A stretch of DNA of 52,743 nucleotides from Burkholderiaceae bacterium 16 (GTDB lineage Bacteria; Pseudomonadota; Gammaproteobacteria; Burkholderiales; Burkholderiaceae), in NCBI GenBank assembly GCA_000955785.1, contig JYOD01000005.1:1-52743 (forward strand), given 5' to 3'. Under the pieces are notes generated by a model, which saw nothing but the letters and a program-made list of their open reading frames with translations, ran no database searches and was not told where the DNA came from. Positions within the stretch are counted from its first letter, which is position 1; the number at the start of each line of letters is the position of its first letter. A program made the translations under genes and the position numbers. Shown here in pieces: positions 45,234 through 52,743 of the stretch.

Positions 45234-47591
45234 TCAAGGAAAGTTCACTCCGGTCTGCGCCACACAGTTTGCGGTAACGTTCTTCGTATAGGAGTACGCA
45301 TTATTGCCGTTCGATCTTGAATTGGTCAGCGTAACAACCGTACCCTGGGGCACAGACAACGTGCAGTTGTAATTCGAAGTGTTGCCATTCTGCATTGTGC
45401 AAGTCCCATTACTCGCGGTGACGCTTCCTTGTGAATCGTAGGCCGACCCGGATATTGGCGTGGTGCACGTAGCATTCGGTGAAAACGTCGCCGTGACGTT
45501 CTGTGCTCCGCTCATGGTCACCGAGCAAGAGCCAGCACCACTACAACTCCCACCCCAACCAGTAAAGGTACTGCCCGCAACCGCTGTCGGCGTCAACGTA
45601 ACCAATGTGCCGGCACCGTAGCTGGCTGAGCAGGACGACGAGCAACTAGTGATCCCCGACGGCGAGCTATTCACTGTGCCCGCTCCGGTTCCGGCCTTGG
45701 TCACTGTCAAAGCATAAGTCGTCGCCGCAGTATAGGTTGCGGTGACAGAGGTCGCGCTATTCATCGTAACGGTACAAGGCCCTGTGCCCGAGCATCCGCC
45801 GCCACTCCAGCCTGTGAATGTGGAGCCGCCACTAGCAACCGCCGCCAAGATCACCGACGCGCCAGAAGTAAAACCGTACGAGCAAGTCACGCCACAACTA
45901 ATCCCTGCTGGCGCACTGGTCACGACACCGGAGCCCGTCCCGCTTGGCGTGACGGTCAAAGTCACCCCCGAGATGAAGTTGGCTGTCACAGACGTTGCAC
46001 TATTCATGGGGACCGTACAAGCCCCCGTGCCCGTACAAACTCCGCCACTCCAACCGGCGAAGGTGGATCCGCTACCAGCAACCGCGGTCAATGACACGGA
46101 AGTGCCTGCGGCAAACGTTGTCGAGCAAGTCCCCCCACAACTAAGCCCTGCTGGCGCACTGGTCACCGTGCCGGAGCCGGCTCCTGCCTTGTTCACCGTC
46201 AGGGCGTAGCTGGTGCCGCCGGAGCCAACCTGACTCTCGAAGCCCGGCCAGATAGGAGGGCACACGTCGGCGGCTGGGTCGTTGTCAGGGTTGATGCAAA
46301 CGTATTTGCCTGCATTGCGGGTGAATATCCCGCCCGTCATCTGCGCGTTACAGGTGCCGTTGCCATTAACCTTGGTGATCAGGAAGTTCTGTTCGAAGTA
46401 ATCGGTCGGACTACCTGCGGTCACGGCGGCGTAAAAACTGGGGTATGCGGAAGGCCTTGGGCGCCCGTCGAATGGACCGGTAATGGCAGTGCCATCAGCC
46501 TGGTAAGATTTTCCGTATTTGGTTCCGCTCCACGGCATATTAACGACAGGGTTGGCGGACTGATCGACGACCGATTGGGTACCCATGCCGGTCGACAAGT
46601 AGGCGCCCGGCGAGCCTTTGAATCCACGATAACTACGGGTCGAGGACTCCAGGGGATGTGCGCTGATGAGCGTGCCGTCACTCGATCCACCGTTGAATGA
46701 AGGATCGCCTAAGCAGATGGTCGGACTAGCGGCATTGCCTGTCACCGAGTCATCAACGATAACACCTACGTTTCCATACCAGCCCGGGCCGACGTAGCAG
46801 GTGTAAGTGAAGTATTTGTAGGAGTTGCTACCGCCAGTGACGGCGGTCATCTGGCTTGGTGCATTGTTATAGACGCACTCACCTTCGCTTGACAATCGAA
46901 CCCGCACATTGGCTGAACTCGGAATGCCGTTGCCAGCGCTCTGGTCAAAGAATATCTTGCCGGTAATGGTCGAAAAAGACTGTGCGGCATTGTTCTTTGG
47001 TGGCAGGTAAAGCAGTATATCGTTCGTGCTGCTCAGGAGGTAGGTCGTTCCGTTATTGACCGCAATTTTTGTACCATCACCATTTGCCACACTTGTGCCG
47101 GTATAGGTTCCACTGCCCCTTTGAGCAGATCCGGTGGGCGAAATAAGCGAACCGCCCAATCCAGCGTTCAACTTGCCTTGCCCACCGGGATCATCCCACG
47201 CGACCACGCTGTTCAGATCCAACCGCTGCTGGACACCCTGGCCGTCGGTCCATGTAGTCTTCAGTTGAATTAAACGCTGCTCCAAGCCACCGCCGGGCGT
47301 CGACACGGTCCACGTCATGGCATAGGCCGCGTTGCTGCCGTTCACCGTGGCGTTACCAGAGACCAGAGGCGTACCTGTGAATGCTGTTTTCACCAGCATA
47401 TTGCGAACTTCCTCAAGCTTGCTTTGCGACAGGGCCACCGCTTCCGAACGTGATTTCGCTTGACCGGCACCAGAAAGACTCAATGCCTGCAATTTTGATA
47501 CGGTCAGCAGACCGATGCTGATGAGCAATAACGCGATTATTGCTTCGATCAGCACGAAGCCATAATGACGTGGTATTTTTTGTTTGCACAT
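45234..47591 (-). CDS. pilV: PilV-like minor pilin with C-terminal InlB-type repeats
   Basis: 785 residues, about four times the usual PilV length. The N terminus carries the prepilin signal RHYGFVLIEAIIALLLISIG (cleavage after Gly11, Glu at +5) and a pilin helix, then a large domain (residues ~140-455) with several Cys. Residues ~461-703 hold three tandem repeats of about 80 residues, each with SCGxTCS-like and C(x5)C cysteine pairs and the FxGWSGG core, as in InlB B-repeat/bacterial repeat domains of adhesins. The tail (C-terminal 80 residues) has more cysteines. Last gene of pilE-fimT-pilW-pilX-pilV, 27 nt after pilX. No PilY1 is present, so it may form the pilus tip adhesin. Confidence 0.85.
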   Translation of the reverse strand: MCKQKIPRHYGFVLIEAIIALLLISIGLLTVSKLQALSLSGAGQAKSRSEAVALSQSKLEEVRNMLVKTAFTGTPLVSGNATVNGSNAAYAMTWTVSTPGGGLEQRLIQLKTTWTDGQGVQQRLDLNSVVAWDDPGGQGKLNAGLGGSLISPTGSAQRGSGTYTGTSVANGDGTKIAVNNGTTYLLSSTNDILLYLPPKNNAAQSFSTITGKIFFDQSAGNGIPSSANVRVRLSSEGECVYNNAPSQMTAVTGGSNSYKYFTYTCYVGPGWYGNVGVIVDDSVTGNAASPTICLGDPSFNGGSSDGTLISAHPLESSTRSYRGFKGSPGAYLSTGMGTQSVVDQSANPVVNMPWSGTKYGKSYQADGTAITGPFDGRPRPSAYPSFYAAVTAGSPTDYFEQNFLITKVNGNGTCNAQMTGGIFTRNAGKYVCINPDNDPAADVCPPIWPGFESQVGSGGTSYALTVNKAGAGSGTVTSAPAGLSCGGTCSTTFAAGTSVSLTAVAGSGSTFAGWSGGVCTGTGACTVPMNSATSVTANFISGVTLTVTPSGTGSGVVTSAPAGISCGVTCSYGFTSGASVILAAVASGGSTFTGWSGGGCSGTGPCTVTMNSATSVTATYTAATTYALTVTKAGTGAGTVNSSPSGITSCSSSCSASYGAGTLVTLTPTAVAGSTFTGWGGSCSGAGSCSVTMSGAQNVTATFSPNATCTTPISGSAYDSQGSVTASNGTCTMQNGNTSNYNCTLSVPQGTVVTLTNSRSNGNNAYSYTKNVTANCVAQTGVNFP
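45483..46211 (-). repeat. Three tandem InlB-B-like repeats coded in pilV
   Basis: Repeat units at residues ~461-540, 543-620 and 625-703 of the PilV-like protein, about 235 bp each in DNA. Each shows YALTVxxAGxGxGTV, an SCGGTCS-type loop, GSTFxGWSGG, CxGTGxC and MNSATSVTAxF. Repeat 1 and 2 are closest; repeat 3 has diverged (SCSSSCS loop). Confidence 0.85.
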
Positions 47592-47618
47592 GAAATAACC
47601 GTCCGAATGTCAGCCAGA

Positions 47619-48914
47619 TTACCAATCGCGCCAACTGCCTTGCAGCCTGGCGGCTTGGCCAAGATTGGATGCCTTGCCAAGTACTTTCGGGTCGAAGACC
47701 ACCTTCAGATTGCCGGTGGCATTGGCGGAACCAGCAGTCACAAGCGCTCCGTAGATGGTGGGCGAACCATTGCCCGTGATATTGCCAGTCACATAAACCA
47801 ATCCGTTGATCACGGAATTGGATCCCATATCCAAATCGCCATTGACGATAAGAACCACCGGGTGATCCTGTGTGCCGATATCTCCCGGCAAGCTGGCATT
47901 GCCTTGGACCCAGATGGTGTTGTCCTGCATATTGACTATGCTGTTCAGATTGGTTGAATTCGATGTGGTCAGCGCGCCTGCGGGGTCGACTACCCACGTG
48001 GCCGTGCTGTCCCGGTACGCTACCGGCGTCTGGCCAAAGAAGTACTGGAAGAAACCATCCTGGCTCAGGCTGGAAAGTCTTGTGTCAGCACTCACCGTGT
48101 CGTGGCCAAGGGTGGAGCCTTGCGTGGAACACTGATAGCCGGTGGGCGGGTTGTTGCACGAGGGGCTGTTCCCGACAGTTCGATATGGATCGTTCAGGCT
48201 GGCTGTCGGATTGGTGACTTCATTGCGAATGAAGGTCTTGCCAGTGTTGCTTTGGCCGAGCAAGTCCCCCCCCGACCAGACTGTCAGGTCATTGAAATAG
48301 TTAAGGATCGTGGCCCCCCCCGTCAATAAATTGGCGGTCCCTCTGGAGGTGAGCGGCGTCGAAATGGTGCCCCCGACAGATGGCGTGAAGCCCCCCAATT
48401 GCGCAATGCGCTGAACCGAACTGTCGTCATCACTCCAGCCACAACTGAGGATGGCTACGCGCGAAAGATCCATCGGTACGACCGGCTGCGGCTGTCCGGC
48501 GGGTGGCAGCGTGCAAGACATTGCTCCGGTGTGGGTTGTCGGGCAGTTTGTATAGGGAATATCCAGTGGGTCGCAGTAGAGCGCCTTGTAATAACTCGGA
48601 TTTCCGTTAGTGCTCGTCAACGTGTTCGGCGTGATCACGTCTACCACGCCATTTTTATCCTGATCGATCCCGCCCTTTCGCATATAGGCCAGGGCCTGGT
48701 CAAGGCCAGCGTTGGCCGCCGCAAAGGCCTGTTTCGTGCGTATCTCGTTGGCCGAGAGGCGCTGCTCCATGATGGCCGCCCGGTTGGTATAAAGCACAAT
48801 CAAACCCACCGCCAACAGCAGAATGACGGTCATGAAGAGCGTTGCAACACCCCTCTGAATCGTGACTGTATGCCGCGATGCAAATGGGCGCGAGGTTTGG
48901 GCATGTGACTTCAT
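47619..48914 (-). CDS. pilX: PilX-like minor pilin assembly protein
   Basis: A 431-residue protein with an N-terminal PilX-type region: RGVATLFMTVILLLAVGLIV then LYTNRAAIMEQRLSANEIRT, KQAFAAANAGLDQALAYMRK. The long C-terminal part is periplasmic and includes a region rich in Asn/Gly/Thr (LGHDTVSADTRLSSLSQDGF). Start overlaps the pilW stop as ATGA. In the type IV pilus system PilX works with PilV, PilW and FimT to prime pilus assembly. Confidence 0.85.
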   Translation of the reverse strand: MKSHAQTSRPFASRHTVTIQRGVATLFMTVILLLAVGLIVLYTNRAAIMEQRLSANEIRTKQAFAAANAGLDQALAYMRKGGIDQDKNGVVDVITPNTLTSTNGNPSYYKALYCDPLDIPYTNCPTTHTGAMSCTLPPAGQPQPVVPMDLSRVAILSCGWSDDDSSVQRIAQLGGFTPSVGGTISTPLTSRGTANLLTGGATILNYFNDLTVWSGGDLLGQSNTGKTFIRNEVTNPTASLNDPYRTVGNSPSCNNPPTGYQCSTQGSTLGHDTVSADTRLSSLSQDGFFQYFFGQTPVAYRDSTATWVVDPAGALTTSNSTNLNSIVNMQDNTIWVQGNASLPGDIGTQDHPVVLIVNGDLDMGSNSVINGLVYVTGNITGNGSPTIYGALVTAGSANATGNLKVVFDPKVLGKASNLGQAARLQGSWRDW

Positions 48915-49708
48915 GGCGTGATTACACGGTTGTTGCGCACGAGCACCGTCCCATTCAAAGTACGCACCAAGCTCGGGTCAGCTTTGCTTTGAGCCGTCAG
49001 CGTGATATTGATTTTCCGGGTTTCTACAAATGTGTTGCTGGCGGCAGGATATGTTACTGGTGCGCCAAGTGCGGCCGGGCTGCAGGCCTGGAGGCTTCCA
49101 CCCGTCGTTGTCCAGGCGGTGAATGTGGTGGCATCAGCCTGGTCGTAGGTCGCCGGCAAATACGAAACACATTTGGAACCAATCGTATCGAGCGTCAGAG
49201 CCGTTACCGTGATGGCTCTCTGGTCTGTCAGATTCTCCCATACGGCATCCGTCCCGCACGGCGTACCGGTACTCGTGCTGACTAGATTAGCCGTCGGAGC
49301 CAGCGTTTGTACTGCACCTCCTGAAAGCCGGAATCCGAAAAAATCCATGAAAGTGGCGCTGCTGTCCACGACTCCAGGCGTGCCGCCAGCGAACGTGGCA
49401 TCGTAGCTATACAGAATACAGTTGCCGCTGGTCGATATTTCGAGGTTGGTGGTAATTGTGGTGAATGGATTGGCTCCTTTTGTGGCGTTTTCCCAGAATC
49501 CAGCCCGTCGAATGTCGTTGACCATGATGTCCATCACTGCGCGCATATCCTGGTTCAACTGGGTTGCCGCTGTGGTAATTTGACTGCCCCGGGAAAAATT
49601 CAGATAGACCGATGACAAACCCCAAAGCACGATCAGCGACACCACCATGCCGACCATCAATCCGATGAGGCTGTATCCCGCCTGTTGTCTTGATCTTGGG
49701 TTCAGCAT
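48911..49708 (-). CDS. pilW: PilW-like minor pilin
   Basis: A 265-residue protein with prepilin-type N terminus RQQAGYSLIGLMVGMVVSLI followed by VLWGLSSVYLNFSRGSQITT. The cleavage site is after Gly (AG|YSLIGLMVG); the +5 position is Gly rather than Glu, as in many PilW proteins. The remainder is a periplasmic, Thr/Ser-rich domain with Cys residues. It overlaps the fimT end by 7 nt. Confidence 0.82.
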   Translation of the reverse strand: MLNPRSRQQAGYSLIGLMVGMVVSLIVLWGLSSVYLNFSRGSQITTAATQLNQDMRAVMDIMVNDIRRAGFWENATKGANPFTTITTNLEISTSGNCILYSYDATFAGGTPGVVDSSATFMDFFGFRLSGGAVQTLAPTANLVSTSTGTPCGTDAVWENLTDQRAITVTALTLDTIGSKCVSYLPATYDQADATTFTAWTTTGGSLQACSPAALGAPVTYPAASNTFVETRKINITLTAQSKADPSLVRTLNGTVLVRNNRVITP

Positions 49709-50247
49709 ATTGCGTACCCGCCGACCGACCCGCCTGGAGAACACAATGAAATTCGACCGAGTCGCCCGATGCTCAGGCTGAGTTGCCTGCCCAGTGGAGA
49801 TTGCAGGGTAATGGATTGATCCGTGCTGCCGGTGGCAAGCCCGCGCAGGTCAAACGTGATGACCGCCTGGGCGGCCGGGGAAGTCATCGTACAGCCCGCA
49901 CATTCGGTGGCTGACACGGTATGCGATACGCTGTTTCCTGCTTCATTGATGACACAGGTTGCCGCACTGCATGCCGCAGAGCCATTCGCCAAGCCGACAT
50001 ACCAAGGAGCGGATGGACCTACCGTCAAGGATACTGTCTTCAAGCTGGAGGCACCGGCTGACGAGTGTTTGATTGCCTCCGATCGAGCCAGTTGTGCCAG
50101 GTTGGAAATCGCCCGCATCTGGCTGATCAGACGCTGCCTGTCAATGTAATCGCTCAGGTTCGGCAATGCGATAGCGGCAAGAATGCCAAGCACAGCAACC
50201 GTGACCATTAACTCGATTAACGTAAAGCCCCTGGGATGCCTTCTCAT
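49702..50247 (-). CDS. fimT: FimT/GspH-type minor pilin
   Basis: A 181-residue prepilin: MRRHPRGFTLIELMVTVAVL then GILAAIALPNLSDYI, with the cleavage site G|FTLIE. The C-terminal GspH/FimT domain has Cys pairs (CSAATC, ECAGC). In other bacteria FimT-like minor pilins bind DNA or start pilus assembly. GGAGC lies 9 nt before the ATG at 50247. It starts 2 nt after the pilE-like stop. Confidence 0.85.
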   Translation of the reverse strand: MRRHPRGFTLIELMVTVAVLGILAAIALPNLSDYIDRQRLISQMRAISNLAQLARSEAIKHSSAGASSLKTVSLTVGPSAPWYVGLANGSAACSAATCVINEAGNSVSHTVSATECAGCTMTSPAAQAVITFDLRGLATGSTDQSITLQSPLGRQLSLSIGRLGRISLCSPGGSVGGYAIC

Positions 50248-50249
50248 GA

Positions 50250-50681
50250 TCACTTGCTCCAGCACGCCGCCGGTGTATAGGTGATCGTGGTGCCGCTAAC
50301 GGCATAGGCGATCGCGGTACAGCCCGTATCGGCGAGCTGGGATGTTGACGATGCATTTGCCGTCAACGTGTAGGAACTTCCCGTTACCGAAGTTGGTGTT
50401 GCAAGCGTGTAGTTTCCCTGCTCGCTGACGCAAGCGCCTGAAGTCGGGCAAGGCGGCGAAAGATCCGTTGTCGCACTCGCATAGGTCGTATTGTTCAAGC
50501 GATACTTTTCCTGCGAGATGCTCGCCGCCTGGAGTAAGGCCATGGCATCGGCGCGCCTTCCTTTTCTCACATAACTTTCATATGACGGCAGAGCGATAGC
50601 TGCCAAGATAGCCACGATGGCGATCGTGATCAGCAGCTCGATAAGAGTAAAGCCCCTATTGCGCTTGAACCGTTTTTGCAT
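50250..50681 (-). CDS. pilE: PilE/PilA-like type IV pilin
   Basis: 143 residues (147 if GTG at 50693 is used) with prepilin leader MQKRFKRNRG, cleavage G|FTLIE, Glu at +5, and helix LLITIAIVAILAAIALPSYE. The C-terminal region has YRLNNTTYASATTDLSP, a CPTSGAC loop and a final CTAIAYAV/AACW pair, so a disulfide-bounded D-region is likely. First gene of the minus-strand pilin operon. It may be a minor pilin in this context rather than the main fibre subunit. Confidence 0.82.
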   Translation of the reverse strand: MQKRFKRNRGFTLIELLITIAIVAILAAIALPSYESYVRKGRRADAMALLQAASISQEKYRLNNTTYASATTDLSPPCPTSGACVSEQGNYTLATPTSVTGSSYTLTANASSTSQLADTGCTAIAYAVSGTTITYTPAACWSK

Positions 50682-50792
50682 TTTTATTTTCACTCGACAA
50701 TTTGGCTGTAATGACTGATGAGTCGGCGACGACGCGACAGATCAGTTTCGCGGAAGCGAATAACAGGGCGGGAGTGGCGACGATCCGAGCCA

Positions 50793-51330
50793 TGAAGCAA
50801 ACCAATCCGGGGTTGAACCTGCCGATCAAGAAGACGCTCAAGCAAAGAAGGGCAACCAGCGATTCTTCGGCATGAAGGCGCACGTCGGTGCCGATGCCGA
50901 ATCGGGGATAGTGCACGCCATCAAGGCAAGCGCCGCGAGCGTCAATCCAGTGACTAAGGCCATCGCGCTGCTGTACGGCGGAGAAATCGATGCATTCGGG
51001 GACGGGGGATACAAAGGCGCGCACAATCGCCCGGATGCCAAAGAGGGGGTCACCTGACGCTTTGCCTTGAAGCCAGGCCAGCGTCAGGCGCTGTACAAGA
51101 GCAACCCATTCCAAGCGCGCACCAACCAGATCGGGCGCATCAATGCCCGCATCCGCGCCAGGGTTGAACATTGGTTCCGGGTATTCAAGCAGCAATTCGG
51201 CCTCACGAAGGTCAGGTACTGCGTGCTGAAAAAGAACGCGGCTCAGATCACGACGCGGCTCGCACTGGTCAACCAGTGGCTAGTGCATGGCAAGTTGAGG
51301 GGGGCGCAGGCACAATGCTGCCCCATCGGG
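50793..51330 (+). pseudogene. Degenerate IS5-family transposase
   Basis: Remains of an IS5-type transposase: MKQTNPGLNLPIKKT at the start, then an abrupt join to GNQRFFGMKAHVGADAESG (roughly 150 codons missing), a stop at 51056-51058 after AKEGV T, and on in the same frame to FALKPGQRQALYKSNPFQAR and ARVEHWFRVFKQQFGLTKVR. It lies in inverse orientation to the left element. The IS ends are not clearly found. The exact 3' limit is approximate. Confidence 0.8.
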
Positions 51331-51737
51331 CAAACACGGGCTGGCCGACGCCGATTACACGCAAATCCCTGTCACCGCATAGGTGGCAGTTTTCTTGTGG
51401 AACCTGGAAATCGGGCGCAGTTGTGCAAGAACTGGCCGGTGCAGTCATGTCATCGATAGCGATGACATGCTGAGGAGAGGAATGGCGTGACTCTGATTAC
51501 CTGCTTCATATTGACCCCTTCTTTCGCTGCGCGATTGGACCTGGCGTTCCACTCTGCGGCGGAGCTACCACGTCCTTCCCGAAATTTTTTTCATTCTGGC
51601 GTGCCGGTGCCGCATGTGGTGTGCATCCGGGAGCGCCTATTGTTATGGATGGGCTCACTCAATTCCCATGTGACTAATATGTTGAGGAATTTGTGCGATC
51701 GTGTCAATACTCGACTGAAGGTTGCCAAGGTACGACG
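51331..51737. other. Non-coding remnant region with a palindrome
   Basis: About 400 bases between the IS remnant and the MCP fragment. A perfect inverted repeat CATGTCATCG-ATAG-CGATGACATG lies at 51446-51469. Open frames on both strands here have no recognisable content. It may include decayed IS or pilin-island sequence. Confidence 0.4.
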
Positions 51738-52370
51738 TTAATCGTTGGATTTCTGCCGCATCCTGCCCTCGCACGCAGTTCGCTCCGACACGTTTTTCAC
51801 GGCAATGCGGATCTCGTTCAGGTCGTAAGCCTTGCGGTTGTGCTCGACCACCTGCTCGCCCAAGGCGGCGTTGTAGGCAACGGGCTCATTGATGGCCGTG
51901 CCCAGCGCTGTCGCGGCCTTGAAGAGCGAGCCACCCAGCAGCATGCCCCGCACCGTCTCGGCATCGCCCGCCGCAGATTTCTCCAGGAAACGCTCGCGCT
52001 CCACGCGGTACCGCTTCACCGCGGCCCGGTCGGCTTCCAGCAGCGCCCGGTCCTTCTCATCGGAAATATCGTTGCGTTCATAGGTGGCAGCAATCGTATC
52101 GAAAGCCTGGTCAGCCTTCGCCAAAGCCGCCACGGCTTCCGCGCGCCCGCTCGCCTCGTCCGACAAGGCATAGGCGTAAAGCGACACGCGCATGCCGTTG
52201 ACATTGGTCCAGAGGTCGTCCAGCGTGCGTACGCTGACCAGCGTGTTGTCGTTGAGGTATGAAAAGCGATCCTGCGATGCGCGGAGTTGCCAGATGCCGC
52301 CGATACCAAGGGCAAGTATGGCGAACAAGGCCAGCAACAGGGTGGCCAGCAGGCGTTGAGTGATATTCAT
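51738..52370 (-). pseudogene. Chemoreceptor (MCP) N-terminal fragment
   Basis: Encodes a first membrane helix (LLATLLLALFAILALGIGG) and a four-helix-bundle periplasmic sensor region (RASQDRFSYLNDNTLVSVRT, through VAYNAALGEQVVEHNRKAYD). It then joins DLNEIRIAVKNVSERT, which belongs to the signalling domain. There is no second membrane helix, HAMP or tip. The short join (about 51785-51820) is close in DNA to 43219-43255, the corresponding region of the left fragment. The frame then runs to a stop at 51738. It is the likely front part of the MCP at 43014-43920, broken by rearrangement. Confidence 0.85.
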
Positions 52371-52743
52371 GGCACATAGCCGGCGCTCGCCACAGGGCGG
52401 GCGCCGATTCCTCGAAAGAAGGACGTTGAAATTGCGCCCATGGGTAGCGGGCACGGCTCCCGCCGCGCCAAACCACCCACAAGCCCAGACAAATCTACTT
52501 TCGAAGCGCGCTTGCGAAGACTTCAGATCCGGCGAACCGTCTTTTGAACGGGTCTTACCTCCGTCTTTACGGCATCCGGTGGCATTTGCTGAAGCAAAAA
52601 TGCCAGAAAACGGAAAATAAGCGACGATAATAGGACAAGTCCTAAAAATAGCGAACGATAGGCGACAAAAGGAAGGGATGAACTGACAGCGCTAGGAGGT
52701 GCCGCTAGAGCCCAGGCAACGGTGCTGGCATGCGGGACGAGCA
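52371..52743. other. Upstream region of the chemoreceptor fragment
   Basis: 373 bases to the window end with no recognised gene. A/T-rich patches near 52610-52660 could hold the receptor promoter, reading leftwards, but no clear sigma-28 or sigma-70 pair was made out. Confidence 0.4.

Noticed and set aside
45234..47591. PilV repeats as a sequencing or assembly artefact
   Set aside because: The units are clearly diverged from each other (different Cys loops), so they are real ancient duplications, not collapsed or expanded reads.
51487..51741. 84-residue plus-strand frame after the IS remnant
   Set aside because: No family, signal or ribosome site of note; lies in a decayed junction region.

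Overview
The window is GC-rich chromosomal DNA from a betaproteobacterium, most likely Burkholderiaceae close to Cupriavidus/Ralstonia. This is inferred from gene types and order, such as a Bug-family binding protein, HemP and tonB-exbB-exbD. No database search was possible. Most of it is dense housekeeping and catabolic sequence. The stretch from about 43.9 to 51.8 kb looks visibly less GC-rich and carries insertion-sequence debris.

Layout. 1-314: two copies of a perfect 16-nt palindrome (TetR-type operator look) and the terminator of the next operon. 0.3-12.5 kb: a glycerol module. It has an ABC importer glpS-glpT-glpP-glpQ-glpU-glpV on the minus strand, a divergent DeoR-type repressor glpR, an inserted minus-strand Nudix-purU pair, then glpK and glpD on the plus strand. 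Glycerol would be imported, phosphorylated by GlpK and oxidised by GlpD. The two ATPases carry complementary defects: GlpT lacks the LSGGQ signature and GlpS lacks the H-loop histidine. 12.6-17.1 kb: an MliC-like lysozyme inhibitor, several small unknown proteins, a 24-residue membrane peptide and a serine hydrolase lipoprotein. 17.2-22.6 kb: a CoA-transferase / Bug binding protein / acyl-CoA dehydrogenase cluster, divergent from two tandem IclR regulators. 23.6 kb: tRNA-Ser(GGA). 23.8-31.8 kb: acs with a sodium:solute symporter that has a long coiled-coil insertion, an EamA transporter, class I fumarase and murI. 31.9-34.2 kb: a double-AAA ATPase.

34.3-37.7 kb: an iron/heme block. A Fur-box-like site is followed by a 21-residue membrane peptide and tonB-exbB-exbD. 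A second Fur-box-like site precedes hemP, and a GlcG/HbpS-type protein follows. 37.9-38.8 kb: two small secreted repeat proteins, one built of DP[YF]TDGA repeats. 39.0 kb: tRNA-Leu(TAA). 39.1-42.5 kb: a YeiH-type membrane protein with divergent LysR regulator and a clear inverted-repeat operator, then a KefB-like antiporter without an RCK domain.

43.0-52.4 kb: a chemoreceptor (MCP) locus in pieces. The HAMP/signalling part (frameshifted) lies at the left and the TM1/ligand-binding part at the right. Between them are a 1,194-bp IS5-family element with a frameshifted transposase, a five-gene type IV pilin operon (pilE-fimT-pilW-pilX-pilV), and a decayed second IS5-family transposase. The pilV-like protein is the most unusual product: 785 residues, with a class III prepilin leader and three tandem cysteine-paired InlB-B-like repeats near the C terminus. 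No pilY1 is present, so this PilV may be the tip adhesin. The arrangement looks like an acquired pilin island that broke up a chemoreceptor gene.
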